DNA from: Anseranas semipalmata
Taxonomy: Eukaryota; Chordata; Aves; Anseriformes; Anseranatidae
DNA: 64,000 bases
Direction of reading: 5' to 3'
Assembly: GCA_013399115.1 (NCBI GenBank)
Contig: VXAA01002963.1
Location: 449,643-513,642 of the forward strand
Position numbers and translations under genes: made by a program. Below the pieces are notes generated by a model. The model had not been told where the DNA came from. It saw only the letters and a program-made list of their open reading frames with translations, and did no database searches. Each line of letters starts with the position of its first letter. Position 1 is the stretch's first letter. Shown here in pieces: positions 1 through 10,265 of the stretch.

Positions 1-99
1 AGATATGTGCTAGATATGCACCCTTCGTTTTTGTCAGTGAAGACGTGGTATAAACAAAACCAGGGGTCCTAATCTGTGTTTGCCTCTCTCTTCTGCCAG

Positions 100-160
100 G
101 CTTTGCTCCTCCAGCAGACCCTGAAAAGCAACAGTTTCCATGGCATGGGAAGCTGATAAA
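100..160 (+). other. candidate 61-nt internal exon (unrecognised)
   Basis: The segment is bounded by a good acceptor (pyrimidine tract at 83-97, AG at 98-99, a branch-point-like TCCTAAT about 30 bases upstream) and a near-consensus donor (AAA followed by GTAAGG at 161). Only one of the three plus frames is open throughout. It encodes 19 codons, FAPPADPEKQQFPWHGKLI, with two bases at each end left to complete split codons. I do not recognise the peptide. A 61-nt segment is often open in one frame by chance, so the splice sites carry most of the weight. It could also be a lncRNA exon or a chance match. Its reading phase fits the candidate at 2,839-2,975. Confidence 0.25.
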
Positions 161-2838
161 GTAAGGTACGGAAAGAGAGGGGTGCAGCTGAAAGAAATGC
201 TCCAAGTAAATAAATACCACCAGGATACTATATTTCTTTTCTTTTAGCTTAAAGGAGTTACTATTTTGCAATCCGGCCTAGTGAGATTGAACTCCCCTTG
301 GTATCCTGCAAAAAGCCTTCTAATGTCACTGGATATTTATTACTCTGTGTAGCTGGTGGTACTCCCTCTTTATCTTCTTATTTTTTAATTGATTTACATT
401 CTGGAGATGTTAAAATAAACATGACTTTGTGATTTTTGGGGTCATTGTGGAAAATGGTATGTGTTTAGAAACTGTATTTTTGTCACATGATCCCTAGTGA
501 CACAGGAGTCATAAAAGTATTTTAGGCACAACCCAGCATTCCTTCTGTACCCACCTCACTCATTGACCTCAGGATCAGGTGAAGGTCTCAGCTGTGTATG
601 TGGGGAAGGGAGTGTCTTGAACCAGAGTGGTACCAAATGGAATAGGGAAAGAAATTGCAGTCAAATAGTTACCTCTCCTCTTGGTGAAGTAGCCATGGAA
701 ATGGAGTAGAGCAGGGATGGTCACACCATCTCAGAGAGGAAAGTAATATATAGCAAGAGAAAAGATCAGTCTGTCTTCCAGTGCCCCTGTGCTCCAGCAC
801 TATGCTCCAGGTGTATCAGAACAAAAGCCGTGCCAGAGCAGTTTTCAGGAAACAGGAAGGTCCAGGGACTGCGTAAGCAGCATGGGTTAGGCCATCTTGC
901 TTTGTATTGTAATAAGGTACAAAGACACAAGGTAAAAAGGAAAAGTGATAGCTTTTATGTGACGCATAGTTGATTCCAAGTGAAAGAGATGTGTCGTTTC
1001 TGTTAGACCAGAAATAAGCATCTGAAAGGCATTCTCGTCATTTACTAACAGCGGTACTAGCGGGGAAAATGAAAGAGAAAACTGGATGCTAAATAAAGGG
1101 GTTTCTTTAAACACTGTAATATTCCTAAGGATGTATTTCTAAAGATATCAGGTGAGGATCTGGAGGTAACCACCTCCAGAAATGTGGGAAGGCAAGTCTT
1201 ATAGTTATGGATCTGGTCAGCACACTCCCAGCCGACCCCAAGGACTGTTCATGGCCAGATAGTGAGGAGTGTCTGCTCTGATGTGTCTCCAGGCCCCAGC
1301 AGGGTTTACCGGAGTCCTCTCTGCTGGTAACCCAGACCATCAAAGATGATGAAACGCTGCAGTGTGAAGTGTTGTGACACCTAATCCCTGGATGCCCTAC
1401 AGCTTACTGGGCTCCTCAGTCATGAGTTGGGTGCCCATTTATTGCAATGAATAAGAAAAACTAGGTGGCTGGAGAAGGGAACTTCAGAAACCAGCTGAGC
1501 CAGGAACTGACTAAATCATCTTTGTGAAGTGTAAAAACAAAAATATATTTATACACACACACATATACATGTATGTCTAAAGAGGCTAAAGAGGCAAGTA
1601 GGTGTCCAGGTACCTCTAATGACTTTGGCCTTTGGTACTTCTATAAATTCCTTTAGATACTTTAAATCAACCCAGAATAATGCAAGAATGTGACCACATG
1701 CCTACAACACATATACAAATATATATATATATACCTGAGCTAGTTACCTTGTCTTCTTTCATAATAAGTACAGGAAAATAAGCACTTTTAGACACAATTA
1801 ATTTCAGTCAAAGGTAAGTGTCTAGTAAAGAAAACACATTATAAGAATGTGTATTTCTCACCACTGACTGTGATAGGAACTCATAGGTGGATGAGGTGAA
1901 TCCTACACTTGAAGACTTTTTTGTCACTTCGTGCCTTTGTTTCCTGTGTGTAAATCAATGGTAATCACTCTCATTTTTCCCATCTTTGTGTAAGTTGTCA
2001 CTTGAAGTTTGATTTTGAGGACTGTGGGTTATACGGCCTGTAGACATTCTGGTAGAAGATGGCAGTTTGGAAGAGGCTGTAGACATCATTGTGATATTGC
2101 TGCTAACCATGTTTGGCTGCACAGTCCACAAAATGAAGGCCAAAATGCTGTCTTTATTATGAACCAGGTGAGGTCTCCTCACTCTGCCTGCGCAAGAACA
2201 CGCGTGCCCAACCATCACAATCAAAGTGTAAATGTAAAGACTGACTTTATTTTGCTACATCTGTCCCCTATTTTGAAGATTGACGCTCTAGACTTCCATA
2301 TGTTTTCCCACATTCCTCTGGCTGACCATTAACTTCTCCTTTGTGAGTTGGAGACTATAACTAACACCTGATTTCACTTGAATCAATGGCAGCAAGTACC
2401 TTACATCCTGTTGTGTTTGGAGTTTATTACAGAGTGGGTTTGGACTGGGGATTTTTCTGAGTGGGGGAGCTCAGCTGCTGTCATTCTTAGAAACCCATAC
2501 TTAGAAATTGATTATTCTCCCTTTTGCTTACTCCAAATATTTCTGCACTTCAAAGCATCTCTTTATTCACCTGAGCATTTTATATGTCAACGTGCTATCA
2601 TTACCACATTTAATTGAATAATTCCTTATGATGGTATGGCTGTCCACATATACCATACAGACAAATTTGTCAGTGCTTCTTTGGCTCACATTAGTTTTAA
2701 AAGCCCTCTAATACATCAGGTTATTTGAAGAACAAATATTCCCTGTGTGTGTGAAAGAGAAAAAGGAATAGAGAGTATGCAGAAATTCCTACAGGCATAC
2801 CAAGTCAAAACACACTGTTATACATTTTGTCCCCACAG
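161..2838. other. non-coding stretch, AT-rich, no gene seen
   Basis: No frame here reads as a known protein and no repeat family is clear. The content is ordinary AT-rich spacer with two small dinucleotide tracts, (CA)/(TA) at about 1,543-1,576 and (TA)n at 1,719-1,733. If the flanking candidate exons are real, this stretch is the intron between them. Confidence 0.5.
1543..1733. repeat. two short CA/TA microsatellites
   Basis: A mixed (TA)/(CA) tract lies at about 1,543-1,576 and a pure (TA)n tract at 1,719-1,733. The bases between them are unique. These are simple repeats with no visible link to a mobile element. Confidence 0.75.
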
Positions 2839-2975
2839 GATAATGGTGAGACATCCACAGTATGTGGCCTACTTTTCTCACAGACCCAAGATTAAAGTCT
2901 TGAGAACTGAGAAATGCACTAAATGTTTGCTCTGTACTCCCTCATCATGCTCAGATGCAGATCCTGATGTGATAG
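2839..2975 (+). other. candidate 137-nt internal exon (unrecognised)
   Basis: The acceptor TTTTGTCCCCACAG ends at 2,838 and the donor ATAG/GTAAAG begins at 2,976. One plus frame is open across the whole segment: one base to finish a codon, then 45 codons, then one base. The peptide starts IMVRHPQYVAYFSHRPKIKV and later contains a small cysteine cluster, CTKCLLC. It matches no family I know. The required incoming phase (two bases from the previous exon) is what the candidate at 100-160 supplies, which has about a one-in-three probability by chance. The frame also lies inside a 98-codon ATG-to-stop ORF (2,747-3,043), so chance openness is a real alternative. A hairpin begins 7 bases past the donor. 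Confidence 0.2.
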
Positions 2976-2981
2976 GTAAAG

Positions 2982-3038
2982 GCTGTCCTTCCTCTGGCCG
3001 CCTACAGGACCACGACCTAGTGGTCCTCGTAGGACAGC
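2982..3038. repeat. GC-rich inverted repeat (hairpin)
   Basis: Core arms AGGACCAC (3,006-3,013) and GTGGTCCT (3,020-3,027) pair perfectly around a 6-base loop. CCTAC (3,001-3,005) and GTAGG (3,029-3,033) extend the stem past a single bulged C. Farther out, GCTGTCC (2,982-2,988) can pair with GGACAGC (3,032-3,038) as a partly competing outer stem. The patch is noticeably GC-rich in an AT-rich neighbourhood. It could be a small structured RNA, a transposon end or coincidence. I recognise no family. Confidence 0.5.
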
Positions 3039-6000
3039 TCTGATCTGTTTTTGAAATGAAGTTTATATGAGACATTTTTAGAGATAATCCAATGGCTATT
3101 AGAATGAGTGATGGGGGAAAAAAAACCAAACAACCCCACCCCAAACCTTTCTGCAGTATTTTTGGTACTAGGTCTCAAAATAGTAACTTTTTTTTTTTCT
3201 AAGTAGAAGTTGTTCAGATGGATTCTGATCAAATTCCAGTTCAAATAATTGCATTTTATTGATTTGCACTAATCCCCCATTTCTGTAGAATTATGCCAGA
3301 CCAGTATGGGTCTGGAATATGGCTAGCTGGATTTTTTCCTGTCCATATTTCAAATCCATATTTGATTTCATGTTGCCTGAACCACTGATTTCCAGTGAAC
3401 TTTTAAGGGAGACTGCCATTGCACAAATGTTCAGGGAATATCATTTCTCCTTATAATTTGAGTAGTCTAAGGCAGCCTATTTTTGTGACTCCTGTTATTG
3501 TGATAGCTGGATGCTTAATGTTGATTTGCTTAGATTTTGATCTCGTGTGAGGCTTTGCCCACTTGTCTTGTATTTGAAAACATAATAAAGTAAAAAATCC
3601 CTCAGAGCAGTGGTTTCCCAGACACTGTTGCTAGGTGATCCTCCAAAGCAGAATGAATTCTTAAACTCCTGGGGCTCCAGGCACCCGAGTAATAACCAGT
3701 AACCACATGTTCAAGTGAGAAGGGAGCATCACCATTTTCTGGTTGCTTCCCAGTTTTGCACCCTTCTTGTGCAGACTGAGATGAGCACCAGCTGTTCTGG
3801 TATAATCTTTTCTTCCCTTGGAAACAAGACATTTACAAATACTATCAAGATTAGATGAATTAGTTGGGTAGAAAATCAACATACTTAAAGCATGTCGGTC
3901 TGCACCTCCTCACTAACTCTTCAGGCAGCTATATATGTAACAATGTTTATGTTAAAAAGCAAATACATGCTTTTATATGAATAAATATTCTGTCAAAGGT
4001 ATTCATGAACTCTAGAAAAGCTGAAAGCCTATTTTGGCTGAAGAAATACAACAAAATCATTTATTTTTTAAAACAGCAGTTGTATAAAAATATAGACCCT
4101 CCTAAGACTTAGTCACTTTAATTGGAGTTTAGCTCAGAACTGGTTAATTATGTCCTTTAATACAAACTACTATCCTAAGAAGTCTTTCAGATAAAACTTA
4201 AGATTTCCCCTTTTTTGGCTTTACTGACTATAATGTATGTCCTTCACAAGGCTCGAGTCAGCACGGGCTGACTTTGCAGCAAGTAGTCAGATAACATGTA
4301 CTGTATCCCTTGAAAATAGAATTGTGAATTCTGCAAGAATATTTTATATGAATGTGATATAATGAAATAAAAAGCAAATACAGCCAGTAAATCTAGATTT
4401 TTTTTTTTCCTTGACTTCCTTGTTTCTAGGAGGCTACCATGACATGTAAACCCTGTGCTTGATTTACACTGCTAAAATTCCTCTGGAAAAGGAGGAAAGT
4501 TTTAGCATTTCATAACGTTCACAAGCTTCCTTATCTCCGATAAGCTGAAAATCCTCCTACTTTCTCCCTTGAGACTCCCTACATTAATCAGAATATTCTC
4601 TCACATACAAAATACAGCTCACTAGCTTCCTCTAAGCCAAGATCCACATCTCTGCTGTAATGAGTATATCAGTGCTGAGCAGGGGCTGGTTGAGGCGTGA
4701 CAGTGATGGCACATAGAAAGGGCATCTTTCTGAAGGTCCCTCCTTTCCTCTACCCCATGGGAGAAGTATACCAAGACTTCCTGGCTTTATGAGAAAAATT
4801 CCAAACTTCATTTCTGATGTTAGACCAGCAAATTCCCAATAGTGTCGCAGAAAGACAGTTACCTTACTATCTGTGATTGTGTAGTTAAAGGCTATCATAA
4901 TGAACACATACCAGAGAGACCAGATTAAGCTTGCACTGGCAGCTCTAATATTCATACTGAATTATTGACATTGCAGTCTTAAAAACAGCCCTTTCACTTT
5001 GATTTTGTGTATGATTTTCATAAGCATTGTAAAAATGAAATTTGGAAAAATAAGACTGACCCATCCCATTATCTGAGACTTTCATTATACTTGTATGAAT
5101 TATTAGGAGTGCTACTAATGATGAGAAAAAAAATCAAAAGATTTTTAAAAATATTTTGTGGAGATGTTTCCTTTTTCCCTGTTTTCACATTGGACCTATG
5201 TATGAGTCTGTCTGAAGCTCCCCCTCCAGTTAGGTTGGGAAATTGCTGGAAATCTGCTTTCATTAGCTCCTTGCCTGTCCTGCTCCTAGGAGCACATTAA
5301 GTGACTTAACGCCAGATGGTGACCCTAAAAGTTGGGTGAATTCCTGCTCCCCACTTTCCAGCCCATGTCCTATCCCAGCATACAGATCAGGGAGCCTGGG
5401 CCCTGCCTGCCAGGCAGATGACTGTGGTGTGACGGCTCTCTTCCTCTTTGTGGGGCTGTGAAGTTGTGAGGAACAAAAAAAGCAAGTCCCGATTGCCTGT
5501 GTGGAGCTGAAGGAGGGTGAAGTGGAGCAACTGGTTGGGGCATTTTGCAAAGGATCGCTGAAAGCACCTCCAGGGTGGATCTCATCCATTGCACTGAAGT
5601 GAGCAGTGCTCCCAGGATCACAGACACCATGTTCCCTCTCCTCTGGATCCATTCCCTAAATGCATTCCTTTCCCAGTCTCTTCCAGCTCCTTCTCATTGA
5701 GCTGGTCCTGGTGCCATACACCCTTCATGGAAAGGCAGTCTTCACCAGTCCCAGTTTCAAGCCCTCTTGGTGAAGTGTGGGAGAATGAGACTATCCTAAA
5801 TAAAAGCTTGGCAGAATTTTTTTTTTTTTTTGGCATGGCCAAGAATAATATTTCTCCCACTCTTATTCTTGAAAATGGGTCAGGGACAGTGACAGAGATT
5901 TTTAAAAACTCTTTGGTCTGAGGCTAATATGTGGCAAGGCAAATCTCAGCCCAACCAAATCAAGCCTGGTGTTTGAAAGCAATCTCCCTGTAACTGGAGG

Positions 6001-6410
6001 TGTCCCGTGAATGTATTGAATGAGAGGGTTCATAATTATCAAGCACCAGCCAAGGGCAATGTGTAGAAAGACAAATATGGAATTTTTTTCTGGTGACCAG
6101 GTAATAAGCATTGCTGATACGAAAGCTTTTTGCCAGTAAGGCAGGCCTTCTCATCTAGTCCCTACAGAGATGGATGGACCAAGCAAGCATCGTTACCACC
6201 TCCTCCTCCTCACGCATTGTAACCACCTGCAGGGTCTCAGGCCAACAAAACCAAATCAGTAAACATGTCTGAGCTGTCAAGTAAGATCCTCAGTACTCCT
6301 GCATGTTTTCCCAAGAAAAGCTACTGTAGGCAGTGCTGCAAGAGTGATCCTTTTCAACATTAAAAAAAAAAATACTCTCACAGCCTTAGATCTCCTCTCT
6401 AAATGCCTTC

Positions 6411-6436
6411 AGAGAGGAGAGAGAGAGAGGGAGGGG
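6411..6436. repeat. (GA)n-rich simple repeat
   Basis: An imperfect purine tract of GA/GGA units, directly visible. No flanking structure suggests a mobile origin. Confidence 0.7.
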
Positions 6437-6564
6437 TGTAGAGTGGGATTTAGGTGTGCTTCATGCAGCATACAGGGTTTTGGTCCTTGGCATTGGGATG
6501 CTTAGGACTCAGTGACAGATTTGGAAAGCAGAAGCAGCAGTCAACAATTAGTCCTCTGTGGGCC

Positions 6565-6640
6565 ATTTATCTGCACAGTGGATTAACCATGGGCTGAAAG
6601 CAGAGACACCAGGGTTGTCCTACTGGCTCAGCACTGCTAT
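6565..6640 (+). mobile_element. MIR-like tRNA-derived SINE remnant
   Basis: The segment follows the order of the MIR tRNA-related head: a CAGTGGATTAA block (consensus-like CAGTGGTTAAG), then a CATGGGCT block, then CAGGGTTGTCCTACTGGCTC in the position of the B-box-like GGGTTCAAATCCTGGCTC. It ends at CAGCACTGC. The match is from memory and is interrupted by a purine-rich insertion, so it is a strongly diverged fragment with no tail. A chance tRNA-like string is the alternative. Confidence 0.4.
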
Positions 6641-9600
6641 TCCTAATAAGCTAAGCTTATTTTTGAGTCTAGCTTGAGTCAGAATCCCGCTCAGTAAACC
6701 TTGTCCAAATCAAAATGGTGCTGTGCTGAGCTAGCACATTTTTTTCCATTAACAGGACCCTCAGAAATTTGTAAAAAGGTGGTTCTGTGACACCTCTCTT
6801 TGGGCTCTGGAAGGGCTTGTTCACTCAATGCTGTGAACTGGCATGGAACCATTGGAGGTCCATCGTTTTTACCTGTTGGCAAGTCCACTTCCCCTAAAGG
6901 TGCAGAGTCTGGGAGCATACCTTAGAGATACTTGGGTTAGCTTGGGTCTGACTGGGCTTGTGAGCTCTGGGTCAGTGTCAGACTCAGCACTCAGATGCTT
7001 TGCTCTCTTCCTGACAAACCTGGGAGGCCCTTTTATGTTAGAGATCCTGCAAAGTCTGTACGTCAGGTCCTGGACAAAGCACAAAGTTTATGAAGCCCAG
7101 GAAGGTCCTGCCTTTCAGAAGCCTTCCTAGGCATCGTTCATTTTGTAAGTAACTTGAGAAGTATTCTTTGTTCAGCCAGGCACCTAGGGCAAGATCCAAC
7201 TCTCCTAATTTTAGTTATCTTCAATTCAGGTGTCTAGTCTAAGCAAATTATCTAGTTTCTTTGGATGGAGCTTATATGGAGATACACATCTTCAGAGTGT
7301 TATTCATCCCACCTACTCTAAACACCTATATTGAATTTGGATGATGTACTGTGAAAGAGTCTATCTTTCTCCATTGCTTATCAAGGAATTCTGATGAAAA
7401 TTTACATTAGTCACCTAGCTGTTAGATAGCTAAAGTAAAAGTAAAAGAATTACATTCAAGTGTTTTAGGGCAAATTATTCTTATTTGTTGTACTGAGATT
7501 TCCTTGGTGGTTATATGGTTACTATCAGATTTCTTCACATTGCTTATCCAGTACTAAGTAATGGTTTTTCTCCTTTTCTTTGGGTGTAAGTCCTCTCAGT
7601 GTTTTTGTGCCTAGAGACAATGGGTATGGGGGTGCACATAACAGCTTTCAGTTTGGATGCACATGATCAGAAGATCTTGTTTTCACACTGCAGAAACAGA
7701 GTTCTGCCTAAGCAATATTAGCATACCAGCTGGGCACAGCTCAAAAGGAGACAATGGAAACATATGCACTTATGTAAACATTTCCTTTAAAATAGATGAT
7801 TCACTTGAGGATGGCACTGCAACTGAGTGATGTGAGATCCTTGTCTCTGGAAGGGAGTGCTTTACAATAGTAGAAAAAGTAGGTCTTTTTTCTTGAACAC
7901 TTAATGGAGGGGAAATTCATGAAAGTAAGTTTGAAATATCTCAGGTATAGAAATTATATAAAGAACTCCAAGAGACATGTTGTAAGCACTGACTTATGGG
8001 TTTTGCCCTCAAAACAAAAAGACCAAAGCCTCCATTTTAACATTCGCTTGGACAATATTGCTTGAAAGGAGGAAATTTTCAAGTGTGTACAGATATATTT
8101 TCCACATTAAGGAGCAAAAATAGTGCCAATGCTACCCTTATGTATTATAAGTCATCCTATGAGCTGCAAAATGTCTATAAAATATTAATTGAAAAATAAA
8201 TATGGAAAAGAACAGAATAAGGAATTAACATACTTTTTAAAAAATTTGTGAAAGAGGAGAATTCAATTACACAAATTCACTACAAGAAATATATGCCTCT
8301 CTTTTTAAAGCTGTTTTCTATTGTTATTCCACTTCCTTTTATCTAATTTCCAACTTTCAGTTTTCAATTTTTGGAAGTTTGGTATTCATTTCTGACCAAA
8401 TAGTGACAGCTGGTGGAATTTATTGTCTGAGTTCTGCTGTTAGATGATGATTTTCTAGAGACGAACATTATTTTTTTCCTAGATAGAGAGGTTGAGGGAC
8501 AAACACAATTCAGAAATGGATTTCAGATAAGCCTGGGGACCAGGATTCATGCACTGGGGATTTCAGTCCAATGTGTCAAAATAGGGACCTTTTGAGAATG
8601 GATCTGAATTCAGATTTTGGGTGGTGGATGCAGGGAATTGGTTTAAGCTTATGCCTCTTCTTCAAGACGACTATAAATAAAATTGCAGTTAATTAACCTA
8701 TTTAGAATGCTGGTCTATGCTTACAAGTCACAATGAACAGGATTAATATTCAGAAAGAAAACAGAGCTCAGTGCCTGATCCTTCTAATTATTATAATTGC
8801 AGTAAGGGCTGAAAATGCTAGCTCGAACTAAACACCAACCTCTCAAAATATTTGTTGTACAGGTCACATTGAGCAGAACCAAGACCTCAGAGGAGACAAG
8901 TGTTTTCCAACCTCCCACAGGACCAGCATGGTATTTTGACAAAATGTTGAACCCAAACACTATTACCTCCAAGATAATCTCTTATCTGGAATAAATCTTT
9001 TAATGGCTGGGTTTGTGTACTGCTATCTGTTAGTCGAGTTAACCAGTCATAAATAACACTGAAAAGAGACCAGAACAGTAGCTTAGATTACCGGTGGGAT
9101 GGTTCACTGACAGCTCTGACTTTAACATAATTCTCTTGAAATCAGTTACCTGTCGCAGATGCTATTCAAGTAATTAAGTGTTATGGGATAAATTCTCAGA
9201 TTACATAATATAACTCTGTCTTAAATTTATGAAGATAGACCAGAGTAGGGCATCTGAAGTCTTTGCCTCATACTTATTCTCTTTCTTAAATTGATATGGT
9301 TTTGAATAATAAAAAAAAAAAGTTCATTTGTTTTATACATTAGACAGCAGGAAAGTTAATTGCTGTCTCATTGACTGCATGGTGAAGCACAGGTACTGGT
9401 GACACTTCAGGTGCTCCTGGCTGTCTTGCCTATTGTCTGATTCTCACTCTGGAAGGGTACTGTCTCCTTGTGGTCTTGTGTTACATGAACCAGTCCATGC
9501 AGCTTTCAGGTAACCTTAGGTGTCCAAAATGACATCAGGTGCTTAAGTTTAAACACCAGAATTTTTTTCTAAATAAGAAAAGCTTTTGAGATCATACTGG

Positions 9601-10029
9601 GAAGATAATGGTAGGCAGTAGGCCCAAGGCAAAGTCCCTTTATCTGATCCATACAGATGTATCAAAATCTTTGACCTTGTTATAATGCTTTATTTCTATG
9701 TTTATTTGTATCTAACATTTAATCTTAGTAGGTTGAGAACAAAGAGCTGCCTTCTATTCTTGGTGCTGGCTTTAGTCACAGGAGATGGAAACTTAAAAAT
9801 TTAATCAGTAGAAGTAAGGACAAGGCGAAGACATCATGGATATATGGAATTTTGCTATATGAGACTACATTTATTTAAAACTATACATATTGTTATACAT
9901 ATATATGATGGAAATATATGTATAAAATCACCAAAAACTAAATTATTGCTTTACTATCTAATTAAAAAAACACCCTCTTCCCATCATGCAAAGATGGAGA
10001 GCCACTAAAGTGAATCTTACTGGGAGTTG
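6641..10029. other. non-coding AT-rich spacer
   Basis: No supportable gene. Between about 7,166 and 7,330 there is a segment rich in CACCT/CTAA motifs that resembles another at about 21,560-21,720; both may be copies of one ancient dispersed repeat (see findings). A poly-A run sits near 9,310 and an AT-rich patch with TA steps near 9,890-9,930. Otherwise nothing distinctive. Confidence 0.5.
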
Positions 10030-10265
10030 AAGGCCAGGAGGGGTTGTTACAAAAATCTCATCCGAGTCCCCACATGACACAGGAATCCTGCCATCAAGGC
10101 TGACTCTGAATCTGTTTTAGAAAGATATCCTGCCTTGCTTGAAAGCCTTCAAATGAAGGAGAATCCACAGCAAGCTGTTTCAATAGTTAATTGCACACAC
10201 TGTTAAAAACTTGTGCTTTATTTCCAGTCTTATTCCTTCTTTTTTCTTGAAAGGAAGAGATTAGA
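10030..10265 (-). mobile_element. ancient CR1 LINE fragment (3' region)
   Basis: The given strand carries, in order, motifs of the reverse complement of old amniote CR1 3' regions: a TTTTAGAAAGATATCCTGCC block near 10,115, GGAGAATCCACAGCAAGCTG near 10,159, TTCAATAGTTAATTGCACAC, then CTGTTAAAAACTTGTGCTTT near 10,200 and a TTTCCAGTCTTATTCCTTC block. That order, read from the plus strand, places the element on the minus strand. It is much more diverged than the copies at 31.6 and 37.3 kb and has no intact frame. The edges are approximate. Confidence 0.65.

Larger units (their letters stand above)
2976..6564. other. non-coding stretch with poly-T tracts
   Basis: Apart from the hairpin just after its start, I see no gene or identifiable repeat. 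Short T runs occur near 3,188, 4,400 and 5,817-5,831, and a (GA)n-rich tract lies at 6,411-6,436. The largest frame (5,263-5,652, minus, 129 codons) has low-complexity Ser/Pro/His-rich composition and no recognisable domain, so I treat it as chance. Confidence 0.5.

Noticed and set aside
5263..5652. 129-codon minus frame
   Set aside because: No recognisable domain, low-complexity Ser/Pro/His content, overlapping frames in the same strand. Length is within chance for 64 kb.
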